Notes: generated by a model from the sequence alone, not told the origin. A stretch of 64,000 nucleotides of DNA from Mixta calida (GCF_002953215.1 NZ_CP026378.1:912540-976539), one strand, 5' to 3'; shown: positions 48,131 to 57,657, numbered from the stretch's first letter. Numbers and translations: made by a program.

Positions 48131-48669
48131 ATAAAAATTATAAATCCTTTGATAATAATGGTTTATTTAAGCTGCTACGCTTATGACGACACACAATATA
48201 GTGATGAACAGACGAAAGATGCTTCTGATTTAACGAAGCGATATTCAATATCGCAGGATGATGAGCAGAACCAAATTATTGATAAGCCAGGTCGTCTTGC
48301 AGAAAAAATCTTTGAATAAAAGTGTAGTAAGAATATATGTCAGGATTCTTTGCGCCAAAGGTAAATATAAAGAAGCGATAAGATCGCCAGAAAATCTCAA
48401 TAATGTTAAGCCGAATGTACCGCTATTGCTTCAGGAGTGCAGGTTAAAAGATCGCATCTTTCATCGCGATAAAAAGTGTTATAAGAGAGCGCTATTGCTG
48501 TCAGGGCAGAAAGGCCGTAAAGATCCAGACCATCTGATGGTGCTGTTTCTTTCGGACGATAAAACATTTGAAAGCAAAAGATTATTTACGCAAGCAGAAG
48601 GATAATCCGGCGCTCTCTTTTTTTGAAAAGGGTAAAAAGACGGTTTTAAAAGAACGTTATCCTGAATAA
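48131..48669 (+). pseudogene. Decayed gene for a TPR-like lipoprotein (possibly TadD type)
   Basis: An AT-rich island in which protein-like sequence passes through three frames. Around 48140-48319 the frame gives PLIIMVYLSCYAYDD, a lipobox-like start, and then stops. At about 48258-48605 the second frame gives AKGKYKEAIRSPENLNNVKP and later CYKRALLLSG, both typical of TPR helices. A third frame supplies NPALSFFEKGKKTVLKERYP before a stop at 48667-48669. At least two frameshifts separate these, so the gene is dead. TPR lipoproteins of this size occur in Tad pilus loci, but this identity is a guess. Confidence 0.45.
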
Positions 48670-48853
48670 TGCGGCAATGCCCTGTAACGCAGCCGATCGT
48701 CACTATGAGAACATGGAACGAATAAGCCTCTTTTCCGGTCGTTGCGGAAATCAGAGTGAAAGGTGGTTTCCCGCGGGCTAAAAACGTTAAGATTTATGAC
48801 TGACGTGCAATTACTCCCGGGTTCCGCATGAACCCTGTTCAAAGGACGCCGAC

Positions 48854-50428
48854 ATGCAACGCCGCGACTTTCTTAAACTTACCGCCGCGCTGAGCGCAGC
48901 GGGCCTGTTTCCCTTTTACTCAGGCCGGACGCTGGCGCAGGGCCGCCCTGCGCTGCCGATTCCCGATCTGCTGACGCCCGATATTCACGGTTCGGTGCGC
49001 GTAATCGCCCAGCGCGGCATCAGCCGCTGGAACGGCAAGGCGGTTAACAGCTGGGGCTATAACGGCGCGCTGCTCGGGCCGGCGATTGAAATGACGCGCG
49101 GCAAAACCATCAATGTGGCGCTGGAAAATCGCCTGCCGCAGGCGACCACAGTTCACTGGCACGGGCTGGAAGTGCCGGGCGCGGTGGACGGCGGTCCGCA
49201 GGCGATTATCGAGCCTGGCGGCAAGCGCACAGTCGCCATCACGCCCGATCAGCCTGCGGCGACCTGCTGGTTTCATCCGCATCAGCATGGCGAGACCGGT
49301 TATCAGGTGGCGCAGGGGTTGGCCGGGCTGGTGGTGCTGCGCGACGATGAGTCAGAAAAGCTGCTGCTGCCGAAACGCTGGGGCGTGGACGATATTCCGG
49401 TCATTTTGCAGGATAAGCAGCTGACGCCCGATGGAACCGCGATTGATTATCAGTTGGACATAATGCGGGCGGCGGTTGGCTGGTTCGGCAACCTGATGCT
49501 GACCAACGGCGTGCCATCACCGCAGCATGCGGTGCCGCGCGGCTGGCTGCGTCTGAGGCTGTTGAACGGCTGCAACGCGCGTTCGCTGAACCTTACCGCC
49601 AGCGATCGGCGTCCGCTTTACATAATAGCCAGCGACGGCGGCCTGCTGGCGGAGCCGGTCAAAGTCGAAACCTTCATGATGCTGCCCGGCGAACGGTTTG
49701 AGGTGCTGGTGGACACCAGTGACGGCAAGGCGTTCGATCTGCAAACGCTGCCGGTGACGCAGATGGGAATGACGCTGGCGCCGTTTGATGCGCCGCTTTC
49801 GCTGCTGCATATTCTGCCGCTCCGGGTTATGGCGAGCGGCACGCTGCCGGATAGCCTGGCGACGCTGCCGCCGCTCCCGACCAGCGATAATCTGCCGCAG
49901 CGCTGGCTACAGCTCATGATGGACCCGCAGCTCGATCGGCTGGGCATGCAGGCGTTACAGCAGCGCTACGGCAGGCAGGCGATGGCGGGGCACGCGCCGC
50001 CATCGACGCCAGGTGCGTCCGCCGCGCCGTCTCACCATCATGATATGGGCGACATGAAGCACGTCGCCGCGTCTGGTTACGATTTCCGCAACGGCAATAA
50101 AATCAACGGACTTGCTTTCGATATGAATAAGCCGATGTTTGCCGTGAAACAGGGACAGCTGGAGAAATGGACCATTTCCGGCGAGGGCGACAGCATGCTG
50201 CATCCTTTCCATATTCATGGCGCGCAGTTCCGCATTCTTACTGAAAACGGCAAGCCGCCAGCGGCGCATCGTCAGGGATGGAAGGATACGGTGCATGTAG
50301 AAGGGTGGCGCAGCGAGGTGCTGGTGCGCTTCAACCATCTGGCCGACGCGCAGCATTCCTATATGGCGCACTGTCATCTGCTGGAACATGAAGACACCGG
50401 GATGATGCTGGGCTTTACCGTGGCGTAA
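48854..50428 (+). CDS. cueO: Multicopper oxidase CueO
   Basis: CueO oxidises Cu(I) and catechol siderophores in the periplasm, protecting against copper. The 524-residue precursor has a Tat signal (QRRDFLK) and three cupredoxin domains. The copper motifs are complete: [19 protein letters not shown] and [13 protein letters not shown] (type 1 Cys-His-Met). The Met-rich insert before domain 3 is short here ([20 protein letters not shown]), richer in His, Pro and Ala than E. coli's; this could affect Cu(I) capture. I could not make out a convincing CueR box. Confidence 0.96.
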   Translation: MQRRDFLKLTAALSAAGLFPFYSGRTLAQGRPALPIPDLLTPDIHGSVRVIAQRGISRWNGKAVNSWGYNGALLGPAIEMTRGKTINVALENRLPQATTVHWHGLEVPGAVDGGPQAIIEPGGKRTVAITPDQPAATCWFHPHQHGETGYQVAQGLAGLVVLRDDESEKLLLPKRWGVDDIPVILQDKQLTPDGTAIDYQLDIMRAAVGWFGNLMLTNGVPSPQHAVPRGWLRLRLLNGCNARSLNLTASDRRPLYIIASDGGLLAEPVKVETFMMLPGERFEVLVDTSDGKAFDLQTLPVTQMGMTLAPFDAPLSLLHILPLRVMASGTLPDSLATLPPLPTSDNLPQRWLQLMMDPQLDRLGMQALQQRYGRQAMAGHAPPSTPGASAAPSHHHDMGDMKHVAASGYDFRNGNKINGLAFDMNKPMFAVKQGQLEKWTISGEGDSMLHPFHIHGAQFRILTENGKPPAAHRQGWKDTVHVEGWRSEVLVRFNHLADAQHSYMAHCHLLEHEDTGMMLGFTVA

Positions 50429-50473
50429 CAGCAAACTGGCTGATGTCTGCAGGCTGTATGAGCAGGCTAAAGC

Positions 50474-50607
50474 GCAAACCCTTTTTTTGACCGTCCTTTT
50501 AAATGTTTGATTTTAAATAGCAGACAGAGGAAAGGATAAAAAAGGGTTTGCATAGGAATTGTGGCGAAAGTCATTTATCGCTAGTGAGTTACGCTTTAAT
50601 ATCAACA
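50474..50607 (+). promoter_or_regulatory. Type I-F CRISPR leader with 14-base inverted repeat
   Basis: AT-rich non-coding DNA ending directly at the first I-F repeat. A perfect 14-base inverted repeat, GCAAACCCTTTTTT (50474-50487) and AAAAAAGGGTTTGC (50538-50551), frames GATTTTAAATAGC, which may be an IHF-type site. Enterobacterial I-F leaders are known to carry ACCCTTTTTT stretches. Function inferred from position. Confidence 0.65.
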
Positions 50608-50755
50608 GTTCACTGCCGTACAGGCAGCTTAGAAACGTCACGCCTCACACGTTCCGACACAGCTACGGTTCACTGCCGTACAGGCAGCTTAGAAAACTGG
50701 CCGACATTGCCAGCATGAACATCAAACGTTCACTGCCGTACAGGCAGCTTAGAAA
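50608..50755 (+). CRISPR. Type I-F CRISPR array, three identical repeats and two spacers
   Basis: Repeats at 50608-50635, 50668-50695 and 50728-50755 are 28 bases, identical, starting GTTCACTGCCGTACAGGCAG and ending AGAAA: the standard I-F repeat. Spacers at 50636-50667 and 50696-50727 are both exactly 32 bases. Spacer 1 encodes VTPHTFRHSY, a motif of tyrosine recombinases. Unlike the I-E remnants, this array shows no decay. No cas1, cas3 or csy gene lies in the window, so it depends on a distant cas locus or is an orphan. Confidence 0.95.
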
Positions 50756-50876
50756 CGATGAAATACGTTGCACCGCTAACAAAAGATTCCAATAACAGAA
50801 GTCGATCGATATATTCTACACATTAACTTTATAGTCTTATCTACCACGTAGCCATTAAATAATTAAGGGACTAATT

Positions 50877-51104
50877 ATGTTAAGTAAAAAAATTCGATAT
50901 AGCTGGCTGGTCAGCTATTGCCTGGGGTTTTATATCATTAGCCATAACTCGCTGCGCATTGTGTCGCCGTGCGGCGTAGCCATCGATATGATTTCCGCAC
51001 TGCTGATATTTTTAGGAATTAATAAAACCTGTTATTTATTATCGGACTTTTATAACTGGTATAAAGGTAATAACGTTAAAAGTAACAGTAAAGCGCAACA
51101 ATAA
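50877..51104 (+). CDS. Small hypothetical membrane protein
   Basis: A 75-residue product with two hydrophobic stretches (about residues 9-22 and 36-52: SWLVSYCLGFYIIS and AIDMISALLIFLGI) and a basic C-terminus. AAGGGA lies nine bases before the ATG. Base composition is AT-rich, unlike the neighbours. I do not recognise a family. It sits between the I-F array and the convergent PLP-enzyme gene. Confidence 0.55.
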   Translation: MLSKKIRYSWLVSYCLGFYIISHNSLRIVSPCGVAIDMISALLIFLGINKTCYLLSDFYNWYKGNNVKSNSKAQQ

Positions 51105-51126
51105 TTCATTCGCTATCTTAAAGCGT

Positions 51127-51157
51127 AAAAAGGGCGGGTCTGTACCAAACGCCGCCC
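51127..51157 (-). terminator. Rho-independent terminator of the cystathionine gamma-synthase family gene
   Basis: On the minus strand a six-base stem (GGGCGG/CCGCCC) with a 14-base loop is followed by five T, 15 bases after the stop at 51172. Confidence 0.7.
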
Positions 51158-51171
51158 CGTCAATAAATGCG

Positions 51172-52455
51172 TTACGCCTGTTCCAGCGCCAGCTTCAGGT
51201 CCTCAATTAAATCGTCGCTGTTCTCAATGCCGATCGACAGACGAATCGTTGCTTCAGTAATGCCGATACGCTGGCGCACCTCGGCAGGCACGCCGGAATG
51301 AGTGGTGCTGCCAGGATGGCTGGCGAGCGATTCCGTTCCGCCCAGGCTGACCGCCAGCTTAAACAGCTGTAGCGCGTTCAGGAAACGGAATGAGGCAGCC
51401 TGCCCGCCGCGAATATCAAAAGAAAAGGTCGAACCGGCGCCGCTGCTTTGCGCCTGGAAGGTTTTTCCGGCGGCGGAGTTGGCGTCCAGGAATGACAGAT
51501 AGTGCAGCTTCTCCACCTTCTCGTGGCCGCGTAAAAAGTTGGCGACCGCCTCGGCGTTGCGGTTGGCTTTCTCCATACGCAGCGACAGCGTCTCCAGCGA
51601 GCGGCCCAGCATCCAGCTGGAGTGCGGATCAAGCTGGGTGCCGATCGCGCTGCGCAAGGCGCGCACCTGCGTCATCAGCGCTTTGCTGCCCATCGCCGCG
51701 CCGGCGATCAGATCGGAATGGCCGCCGACATATTTGGTCAGCGAGTAAAGAGAGATATCCGCGCCGTGCTCCAGCGGCCGCTGGAACAGCGGGCCGAGCA
51801 GCGTATTGTCGCAGGCGATAATCGGACGATGGCCCTGCTGCGCGGCGATTTTCTCCGCGACGCGCCGAATAAGCGCAATGTCTACCAGGCTGTTGGTCGG
51901 GTTAGCGGGCGTTTCAATCAGAATTACCGATACGCGTCCGGCGGCCAGCGCCTGGTCTGCCGCCTGCTGCACTTTCTCTTCATTCAGGCCGTCGCTGAAG
52001 CCGACCGCCGCGACGCCCAGGCGCAAAAAGGTTTTGCTCAGCAGGGTCTCGGTGCCGCCGTAGAGCGGCTGGGAGTGCAGAATAACATCGCCCGGTTTAA
52101 CGAAGGCCAGCAGCGTCGTCGAAATGGCGGACATGCCGGAAGAGAACAGCACGCTGCTTTCGGCGCGCTCATAAACCGCCAGGCGATCTTCTACAATCTC
52201 GCTGTTGGGATGATTAAAGCGCGAATAAACCAGACCGCCGGACGCGCCCGCAGGCGGCTCGCGTCGGCCCGACACATAATCAAAGAAGTCGCGGCCATCT
52301 TCCGCGCTGTTGAACACGAACGTCGAGGTCAAAAACACCGGCGGCTTTACCGCGCCTTCCGACAGCGCGGGATCGTAGCCGTAATTCAGCATCTGGGTTT
52401 CCGGTTGCAGCGGGCGTTTACCGATATGGGTTTTTTTCGTATTGGCCTGTTTCAT
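51172..52455 (-). CDS. Cys/Met metabolism PLP enzyme, cystathionine gamma-synthase family
   Basis: A 427-residue fold-type I PLP enzyme. The lysine that binds PLP is in [25 protein letters not shown] and the phosphate-binding [17 protein letters not shown] are also conserved. The N-terminal extension ([18 protein letters not shown]) and 427 residues are longer than MetB (386). Reaction could be gamma-synthase, gamma-lyase or O-acetylhomoserine sulfhydrylase; sequence alone does not decide. AGGAG fits ATG 52455. It lies where gcd precedes hpt in E. coli and stands alone, with no sulfur genes nearby. Confidence 0.88.
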   Translation of the reverse strand: MKQANTKKTHIGKRPLQPETQMLNYGYDPALSEGAVKPPVFLTSTFVFNSAEDGRDFFDYVSGRREPPAGASGGLVYSRFNHPNSEIVEDRLAVYERAESSVLFSSGMSAISTTLLAFVKPGDVILHSQPLYGGTETLLSKTFLRLGVAAVGFSDGLNEEKVQQAADQALAAGRVSVILIETPANPTNSLVDIALIRRVAEKIAAQQGHRPIIACDNTLLGPLFQRPLEHGADISLYSLTKYVGGHSDLIAGAAMGSKALMTQVRALRSAIGTQLDPHSSWMLGRSLETLSLRMEKANRNAEAVANFLRGHEKVEKLHYLSFLDANSAAGKTFQAQSSGAGSTFSFDIRGGQAASFRFLNALQLFKLAVSLGGTESLASHPGSTTHSGVPAEVRQRIGITEATIRLSIGIENSDDLIEDLKLALEQA

Positions 52456-52693
52456 GGTTTCTCCTGGCAATCCGGCAACGAAATTGCGCTTACGCTACCA
52501 CAACGGCTTATTAGCTGATAAATGACTTAACGTTCTAACTTTAAAACCAAAAGCATGATTAAATACGGTATTTTGGACGTTCAGCAGTCTGTATGTCTGT
52601 GAGGCGCCACACCATAACGCGGTCGCGCGGCGGTATTTGACCCGCAAATTATGATAGACTTCGCTGCTTTCGACAGATGACGAAGCTGAAGCT

Positions 52694-53230
52694 ATGAAAC
52701 ACACCGTTGAAGTAATGATCTCCGAAGCGGAGATTCGCAATCGTATCGCCGAACTGGGCCAGCAGATCACCGAAGATTACCGCGACAGCGGCAGCGATAT
52801 GGTGCTGGTGGGCCTGCTGCGCGGCTCCTTTATGTTTATGGCCGATCTGTGCCGCACCATCGATGTTTCGCATGAAGTCGATTTTATGACCGCCTCCAGC
52901 TACGGCAGCGGCATGTCGAGCAGCCGCGACGTGAAAATCCTCAAGGATCTGGATGAAGATATCCGCGGCAAGGATGTGCTGATCGTCGAGGACATCATCG
53001 ATTCCGGCAATACCCTAAGCAAAGTGCGTGAAATCCTCAGCCTGCGCGAGCCGAAATCACTGGCGATCTGCACGCTGTTGGACAAGCCGTCGCGCCGCGA
53101 AGTCAACGTGAACGTCGAATATATCGGTTTTTCTATTCCTGATGAGTTTGTGGTCGGCTACGGCATCGACTACGCGCAGCGCTATCGCCATCTGCCCTAT
53201 ATCGGCAAAGTGGTGATGCTGGAAGAGTAA
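52694..53230 (+). CDS. hpt: Hypoxanthine phosphoribosyltransferase
   Basis: Hpt salvages hypoxanthine (and less well guanine) to IMP/GMP with PRPP. The 178-residue protein equals E. coli's and has the PRPP loop [14 protein letters not shown], the flexible-loop SSYGSGM segment and LLDKPSRR. Neighbour can is convergent, as in E. coli. Together with guaC it serves purine salvage. Confidence 0.98.
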   Translation: MKHTVEVMISEAEIRNRIAELGQQITEDYRDSGSDMVLVGLLRGSFMFMADLCRTIDVSHEVDFMTASSYGSGMSSSRDVKILKDLDEDIRGKDVLIVEDIIDSGNTLSKVREILSLREPKSLAICTLLDKPSRREVNVNVEYIGFSIPDEFVVGYGIDYAQRYRHLPYIGKVVMLEE

Positions 53231-53237
53231 GGATGAA

Positions 53238-53266
53238 CGATTGTGCTGTCAGGGACAGCACAATCG
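53238..53266. terminator. Long hairpin between hpt and can
   Basis: A perfect 13-base stem (CGATTGTGCTGTC/GACAGCACAATCG, three-base loop) eight bases after the hpt stop, in a convergent intergenic region. It lacks a U run, so it may act through RNA stability. Confidence 0.6.
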
Positions 53267-53311
53267 ATTAAAGATAGCCGTTGCGTGACGGGCTATTATG
53301 CCGCTCGCTAA

Positions 53312-53974
53312 TTAGCGATGGCTTTCAGGATGGTTGAGCAGGTTGGCAATGCCGTGACGGTAACGCTGTTCCAGCAGCTCGCGGCTGGTGGCGGTCACTT
53401 GCAGGTCGCGCAGGCAGCCGTCGTGGATGCCGTAAACCCAGCCGTGAATCGTCACTTTCTGCCCGCGTTTCCATGCCGACTGCAGAATCGTTGAGTGGCC
53501 CAGGTTGTAGACCTGCTCCATAACGTTGATTTCGCAAAGCTTATCAAAGCGTTTCTCTGGCGGCAGTTCGCCCAGTAACGAGCTATGCTTGTACCACAAA
53601 TCGCGGATGTGCAGCAGCCAGTTGTTGATCAGCCCCAGTTCCGGGTTTTCAACCGCCGCCTGTACGCCGCCGCATCCGTAGTGTCCACAAATGATGATAT
53701 GTTCCACTTCAAGCACTTCTACCGCGTATTGCACCACGGAGAGGCAGTTGAGGTCGGTATGGATCACGAGGTTTGCGACGTTACGATGGACAAACAGCTC
53801 GCCAGGCTCAAGGCCGGTTAAGCGTTCGGCAGGAACGCGGCTGTCGGAGCAGCCAATCCACAGAAAGCGGGGTTTTTGCGCCAGCGCGAGGCGCTCGAAA
53901 AAGCCGGGATCTTCCTCAACCAGTAATTTAGACCATTCGCGGTTGTTGCTGATGAGTGTATCAATATCTTTCAT
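53312..53974 (-). CDS. can: Beta-class carbonic anhydrase
   Basis: Can hydrates CO2 to bicarbonate for carboxylation reactions and is essential in air in E. coli. The 220-residue protein has the zinc ligands Cys/Asp in [11 protein letters not shown] and His/Cys in CGHYGCGG, the beta-class pattern, and identical length to E. coli Can. Divergent from yadG across 112 bp. Confidence 0.98.
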   Translation of the reverse strand: MKDIDTLISNNREWSKLLVEEDPGFFERLALAQKPRFLWIGCSDSRVPAERLTGLEPGELFVHRNVANLVIHTDLNCLSVVQYAVEVLEVEHIIICGHYGCGGVQAAVENPELGLINNWLLHIRDLWYKHSSLLGELPPEKRFDKLCEINVMEQVYNLGHSTILQSAWKRGQKVTIHGWVYGIHDGCLRDLQVTATSRELLEQRYRHGIANLLNHPESHR

Positions 53975-54086
53975 GATGGTTATCGTTCTGTAACAAGCAA
54001 AAATGCGTGGACGTACTATAGGACAACGTCTGACAATTTCAAACGGTAAAAATAACAGTTAACAAAACAGGGTAAGCAACTTCTCT

Positions 54087-55013
54087 ATGACCTATGCACT
54101 GGAACTAGAAAAACTCACCAAGACCTACTCCGGCGGCGTTCAGGCGCTGAAAGGGGTCGATCTGGCGGTCGAGGCGGGCGATTTTTACGCGCTGCTGGGG
54201 CCGAACGGCGCGGGGAAATCGACCACCATCGGCATTATCAGTTCGCTGGTTAACAAAAGCGGCGGCCGGGTGCGCGTTTTCGGCTACGACCTGGAAAAAG
54301 ATGTGGTCAACGCCAAACGCCAGCTGGGGCTGGTGCCGCAGGAATTCAACTTTAACCCGTTTGAAACCGTGCTGCAGATCGTGGTTAACCAGGCGGGCTA
54401 CTACGGCGTTGAGCGCCGCGATGCGCTGAAGCGCGCGGAGAAATACCTTACCCAACTCGATCTCTGGAACAAACGCAATGAGCGCGCGCGTATGCTCTCC
54501 GGCGGCATGAAGCGCCGTCTGATGATCGCGCGCGCGCTGATGCATGAGCCGAAGCTGCTGATCCTCGACGAGCCGACCGCGGGCGTCGATATCGAGCTGC
54601 GCCGCTCTATGTGGACCTTCCTGAAAGAGCTGAACGCGCAGGGCACGACCATTATCCTGACCACCCACTATCTGGAAGAAGCGGAAATGCTGTGCCGCAA
54701 TATCGGCATTATCCAGAGCGGCGAGCTGGTGGAAAACACCTCGATGAAAGGGCTGCTGGCGAAGCTGAAGTCGGAGACCTTTATCCTCGACCTGGCGGCG
54801 AAAAGCCCGCTGCCGCGCCTGGAAGGTTTCCAGTATCGGCTGGTGGATACCTCGACGCTGGAAGTAGAGGTGATGCGCGAGCAGGGGCTGAACAGCGTAT
54901 TTAGCCAGCTCAGCGCGCAGGGCGTGCAGGTCTTGAGCATGCGTAACAAGGCGAATCGCCTGGAAGAGTTGTTTGTCAGTCTGGTGCAGGGAAAAACGGG
55001 AGGTCATGCATGA
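54087..55013 (+). CDS. yadG: ABC transporter ATP-binding protein YadG
   Basis: A 308-residue ABC-2 type ATPase: Walker A GPNGAGKSTT, signature LSGGMKRRL, Walker B LLILDEPTAGVD, and a C-terminal extension typical of drug/polysaccharide exporter ATPases. It overlaps yadH by four bases (ATGA), forming a transporter of unknown substrate. Same neighbours (can, hpt) as in E. coli. Confidence 0.97.
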   Translation: MTYALELEKLTKTYSGGVQALKGVDLAVEAGDFYALLGPNGAGKSTTIGIISSLVNKSGGRVRVFGYDLEKDVVNAKRQLGLVPQEFNFNPFETVLQIVVNQAGYYGVERRDALKRAEKYLTQLDLWNKRNERARMLSGGMKRRLMIARALMHEPKLLILDEPTAGVDIELRRSMWTFLKELNAQGTTIILTTHYLEEAEMLCRNIGIIQSGELVENTSMKGLLAKLKSETFILDLAAKSPLPRLEGFQYRLVDTSTLEVEVMREQGLNSVFSQLSAQGVQVLSMRNKANRLEELFVSLVQGKTGGHA

Positions 55014-55780
55014 CGCACTTATACTGGGTCGCGCTGAAAAGTATCTGGGCGAAAGAGATCAACCGTTTCGCCCGTATCTGGATTCAGACGCTGGTGCCGC
55101 CGGTAATCACCATGACGCTCTATTTTATTATCTTCGGCAACCTGATCGGCTCGCGTATCGGCGATATGCATGGCTTCAGCTATATGCAGTTTATCGTGCC
55201 GGGGCTGATTATGATGGCGGTGATCACCAACGCCTACGCCAACGTCGCGTCGTCTTTCTTCAGCGCCAAGTTTCAGCGCAACATAGAAGAGCTGCTGGTG
55301 GCGCCGGTGCCGACCCATATCGTGATTGCCGGCTACGTCGGCGGCGGCGTGGCGCGCGGCATCTGCGTGGGCATTCTGGTGACGGCGGTATCGCTGTTCT
55401 TTGTGCCGTTCCATGTGCACTCCTGGCTGATGGTGGCGGTGACGCTGCTGCTGACCGCGGTGATGTTCTCGCTGGCGGGCCTGCTGAACGCGGTCTTTGC
55501 GCGCACTTTTGACGACATCAGCCTGATCCCGACCTTTGTGCTGACGCCGCTGACCTACCTGGGCGGGGTGTTCTATTCACTGACGCTGCTGCCCCCGTTC
55601 TGGCAGGCGGTGTCCAAACTGAACCCGGTCGTCTATATGATCAGCGGTTTCCGCTACGGCTTCCTGGGCATCAACGACGTGCCGCTGGTGTTTACGCTGT
55701 CGGTGCTGGTCGCCTTTATCGTGGTGTTTTACATACTGGCCTGGACGCTGATCCAGCGCGGGCGCGGTCTGCGCACCTGA
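55010..55780 (+). CDS. yadH: ABC transporter permease YadH
   Basis: A 256-residue ABC-2 permease with six membrane segments. The conserved ABC-2 signature around NPVVYMISGFRYGFLGI near the C-terminus is present. It pairs with YadG; the substrate is not known. A strong terminator follows. Confidence 0.97.
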   Translation: MTHLYWVALKSIWAKEINRFARIWIQTLVPPVITMTLYFIIFGNLIGSRIGDMHGFSYMQFIVPGLIMMAVITNAYANVASSFFSAKFQRNIEELLVAPVPTHIVIAGYVGGGVARGICVGILVTAVSLFFVPFHVHSWLMVAVTLLLTAVMFSLAGLLNAVFARTFDDISLIPTFVLTPLTYLGGVFYSLTLLPPFWQAVSKLNPVVYMISGFRYGFLGINDVPLVFTLSVLVAFIVVFYILAWTLIQRGRGLRT

Positions 55781-55794
55781 TATCGACCTGCTGA

Positions 55795-55821
55795 ACGCGC
55801 TCTACGGAGCGCGTTTTTTTT
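55795..55821 (+). terminator. Rho-independent terminator of yadGH
   Basis: An eight-base perfect stem (ACGCGCTC/GAGCGCGT) with a TACG loop and eight T, about 15 bases after the yadH stop. Confidence 0.95.
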
Positions 55822-55932
55822 CGCCCATATTTTGCCGTCGCGCTGCGGTAAATCTGATAAAGCAATTGGGACATTTGTTCAGTTTCGCTCTTTGTGCCAG
55901 GCTGTTTCCTGAGGCAGAGAAGGACGAACAGA

Positions 55933-56475
55933 ATGACAGAGAGAAGCTGGCGTCAGGACCCGCAGCGGCGCGAACGTATTGCCGAGGCGGCCCTGGAGGT
56001 GATTGTAAAATATGGCGTTGCGGGCACCACCTACCGTAAGGTGGCGGCCGAGGCGGCGGTGCCGCTCAGCGCGGTCAGCTACTATTTCAGTAGTCTGGAA
56101 GCGCTGCTTTTCGCCGCGTTTAACCAGCTTTCACAGCATATCTCCGATCAATTTTCCGCCCGCATCGCCCTGGCGCGCACGCAGCAGGATGCAGTCGATG
56201 CGGTGGTGGCAATCGTGTTTGGCGACGCCACCTCCTCTTCACGCACTTTACTGCTGAGCTATGAGCTTTACGGCTACGCCAGTCGCCGTCCTGAACTGAA
56301 GCCGATCATGCTGGGCTGGATGACGCGTAGCCGCAGCGCACTGGAGCAGTTCTTCTCGCCTACGGCGGCGGTGGCGATCGACGCTTTTATCGAGGGCATG
56401 ATGATCCATCGTTCCGTCATGCCGGTGACGCCGGAACTGGTGGCCTGCGCCGTAAGGCGGCTGGCCGACCTGTAG
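55933..56475 (+). CDS. TetR/AcrR-family transcriptional regulator
   Basis: A 180-residue regulator with an N-terminal helix-turn-helix (RRERIAEAALEVIVKYGVAG, then TYRKVAAEAAVPLSAVSYYF) and a ligand-binding C-terminal domain with no family I can name. AAGGA lies before ATG 55933; an earlier in-frame start lacks a ribosome site. It is the first gene of a TetR-maa-DUF1349 unit, 34 bases before maa, so it may autoregulate and control that unit, or the adjoining YadGH exporter. Confidence 0.88.
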   Translation: MTERSWRQDPQRRERIAEAALEVIVKYGVAGTTYRKVAAEAAVPLSAVSYYFSSLEALLFAAFNQLSQHISDQFSARIALARTQQDAVDAVVAIVFGDATSSSRTLLLSYELYGYASRRPELKPIMLGWMTRSRSALEQFFSPTAAVAIDAFIEGMMIHRSVMPVTPELVACAVRRLADL

Positions 56476-56509
56476 CGTCGTCTTGTCTGAACAGATGAAT
56501 GGAGGAAAG

Positions 56510-57064
56510 ATGACCGAAGCGGAAAAAGCGCTGGCGGGATTACTCTACGACGCCAACTACGATCCGGCGCTGATCGCCGAGCGCGGCGAGGTGAAATATC
56601 GGCTGCAACAGTACAATCAAACCGATCCGCGCGACCTGGCCGGACGGGACAAACAGATTAAGGCGCTGCTTGGCCGTACCGGCGAACAGATTCTGATCGA
56701 ACAGCCTTTCTGGTGCGACTACGGACGCAATATCGAAACCGGCGAGAATTTTTACGCCAACGTCAATCTGGTGATCCTCGATTGCGGCAAGGTCACTATC
56801 GGCGACAACGTTTTTATCGGCCCGTCCGTCGGCATTCATACCGCCGGACATCCGCTTGACGTGGAACAGCGTAACTGCGGGCTGGAGTATGCGCGCCCGG
56901 TCGCCATTGGCAATAACGTCTGGATCGGCGCTGGCGTGCAGATCCTGCCGGGCGTGTCGATTGGCGACAACAGCGTGATCGGCGCCGGCAGCGTGGTGAC
57001 GAAAGATATTCCGGCCAGCGTCGTGGCGGCGGGCAATCCGTGCCGGGTGCTGAAAACGCTTTAA
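56510..57064 (+). CDS. maa: Maltose O-acetyltransferase family protein
   Basis: A 184-residue hexapeptide-repeat acetyltransferase (E. coli Maa 183) that acetylates sugars such as maltose or glucose at O6 using acetyl-CoA. The left-handed beta-helix repeats (VTIGDNVFIGPSVGI, VAIGNNVWIGAGVQI) and the catalytic His in HTAGHP are evident. GGAGG precedes ATG 56510. It could also be a galactoside acetyltransferase relative; the N-terminal EKALAGLLYDANYDPAL favours Maa. Confidence 0.92.
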   Translation: MTEAEKALAGLLYDANYDPALIAERGEVKYRLQQYNQTDPRDLAGRDKQIKALLGRTGEQILIEQPFWCDYGRNIETGENFYANVNLVILDCGKVTIGDNVFIGPSVGIHTAGHPLDVEQRNCGLEYARPVAIGNNVWIGAGVQILPGVSIGDNSVIGAGSVVTKDIPASVVAAGNPCRVLKTL

Positions 57065-57084
57065 CTTTTTTGTCGAGGTGCGTG

Positions 57085-57657
57085 ATGTCGCAGTTTCACT
57101 GGATTAACCCGCCCGCCGTCTGGCGCGAAGAGAACCAGCAGCTTTCGGTAGTGACCGACCAGAACACCGATTTCTGGCGCGAAACCTGGTACGGCTTTAC
57201 CCGCTTCAGCGGCCATTTTTACGGCTGCGAGGCGGAAGGGGATTTTACCTTTCAGGCGCGCATTCGCGCCGATTTCCATACGCTCTACGATCAGGCGGGC
57301 ATTATGCTGCTGGCCGATGAGCAACAGTGGCTTAAGGCGGGAATTGAATATAACGACGGTCACCCCGCCATCGGCAGCGTGCTGACGCAGGGCGGCTCCG
57401 ACTGGGCCACCGGGCCGTTTAACGGCGATGCGCGCGATTTCTGGATGCGACTGACCCGACGCGGCGACGCCCTGCGGCTGCAATATTCCGTCGATGGCGA
57501 AGTCTGGCCGCTGCTGCGCCTGTGCCGCTTCGTCACGACGGAACGCTGCCGGGTCGGCGTGATGTGCTGCACGCCGGAGCGCGCCGGACTGGCGGTGACC
57601 TTTAGCGAGATGCGCCTGACGCCGCCCAACGGCAAGGCGCTGCATGATTTAAGCTGA
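57085..57657 (+). CDS. DUF1349 domain protein (concanavalin-like fold)
   Basis: A 190-residue protein of the DUF1349 family, a predicted beta-jelly-roll related to legume lectins and glycosidase carbohydrate-binding modules. Conserved DFWRETWYGF, YDQAGIMLLADEQQWLKAG and DWATGPF are seen. Function unknown; carbohydrate binding is plausible because it follows maa by 20 bases. GAGG fits ATG 57085. The 157 bp after it contain nothing I recognise. Confidence 0.88.
   Translation: MSQFHWINPPAVWREENQQLSVVTDQNTDFWRETWYGFTRFSGHFYGCEAEGDFTFQARIRADFHTLYDQAGIMLLADEQQWLKAGIEYNDGHPAIGSVLTQGGSDWATGPFNGDARDFWMRLTRRGDALRLQYSVDGEVWPLLRLCRFVTTERCRVGVMCCTPERAGLAVTFSEMRLTPPNGKALHDLS

Noticed and set aside
48258-48605. 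An intact 115-residue plus-strand gene
   Set aside because: The protein-like signal continues in other frames on both sides, so it is treated as one segment of a decayed gene.
48740-48850. CueR site before cueO
   Set aside because: No convincing ACCTTCC...GGAAGG dyad between -35 and -10 elements could be found.
50559-50795. A 78-codon ORF with repeated SLPYRQLR
   Set aside because: It is the translation of the I-F array. The 60-base repeat-spacer unit is a multiple of three, so the frame stays open.
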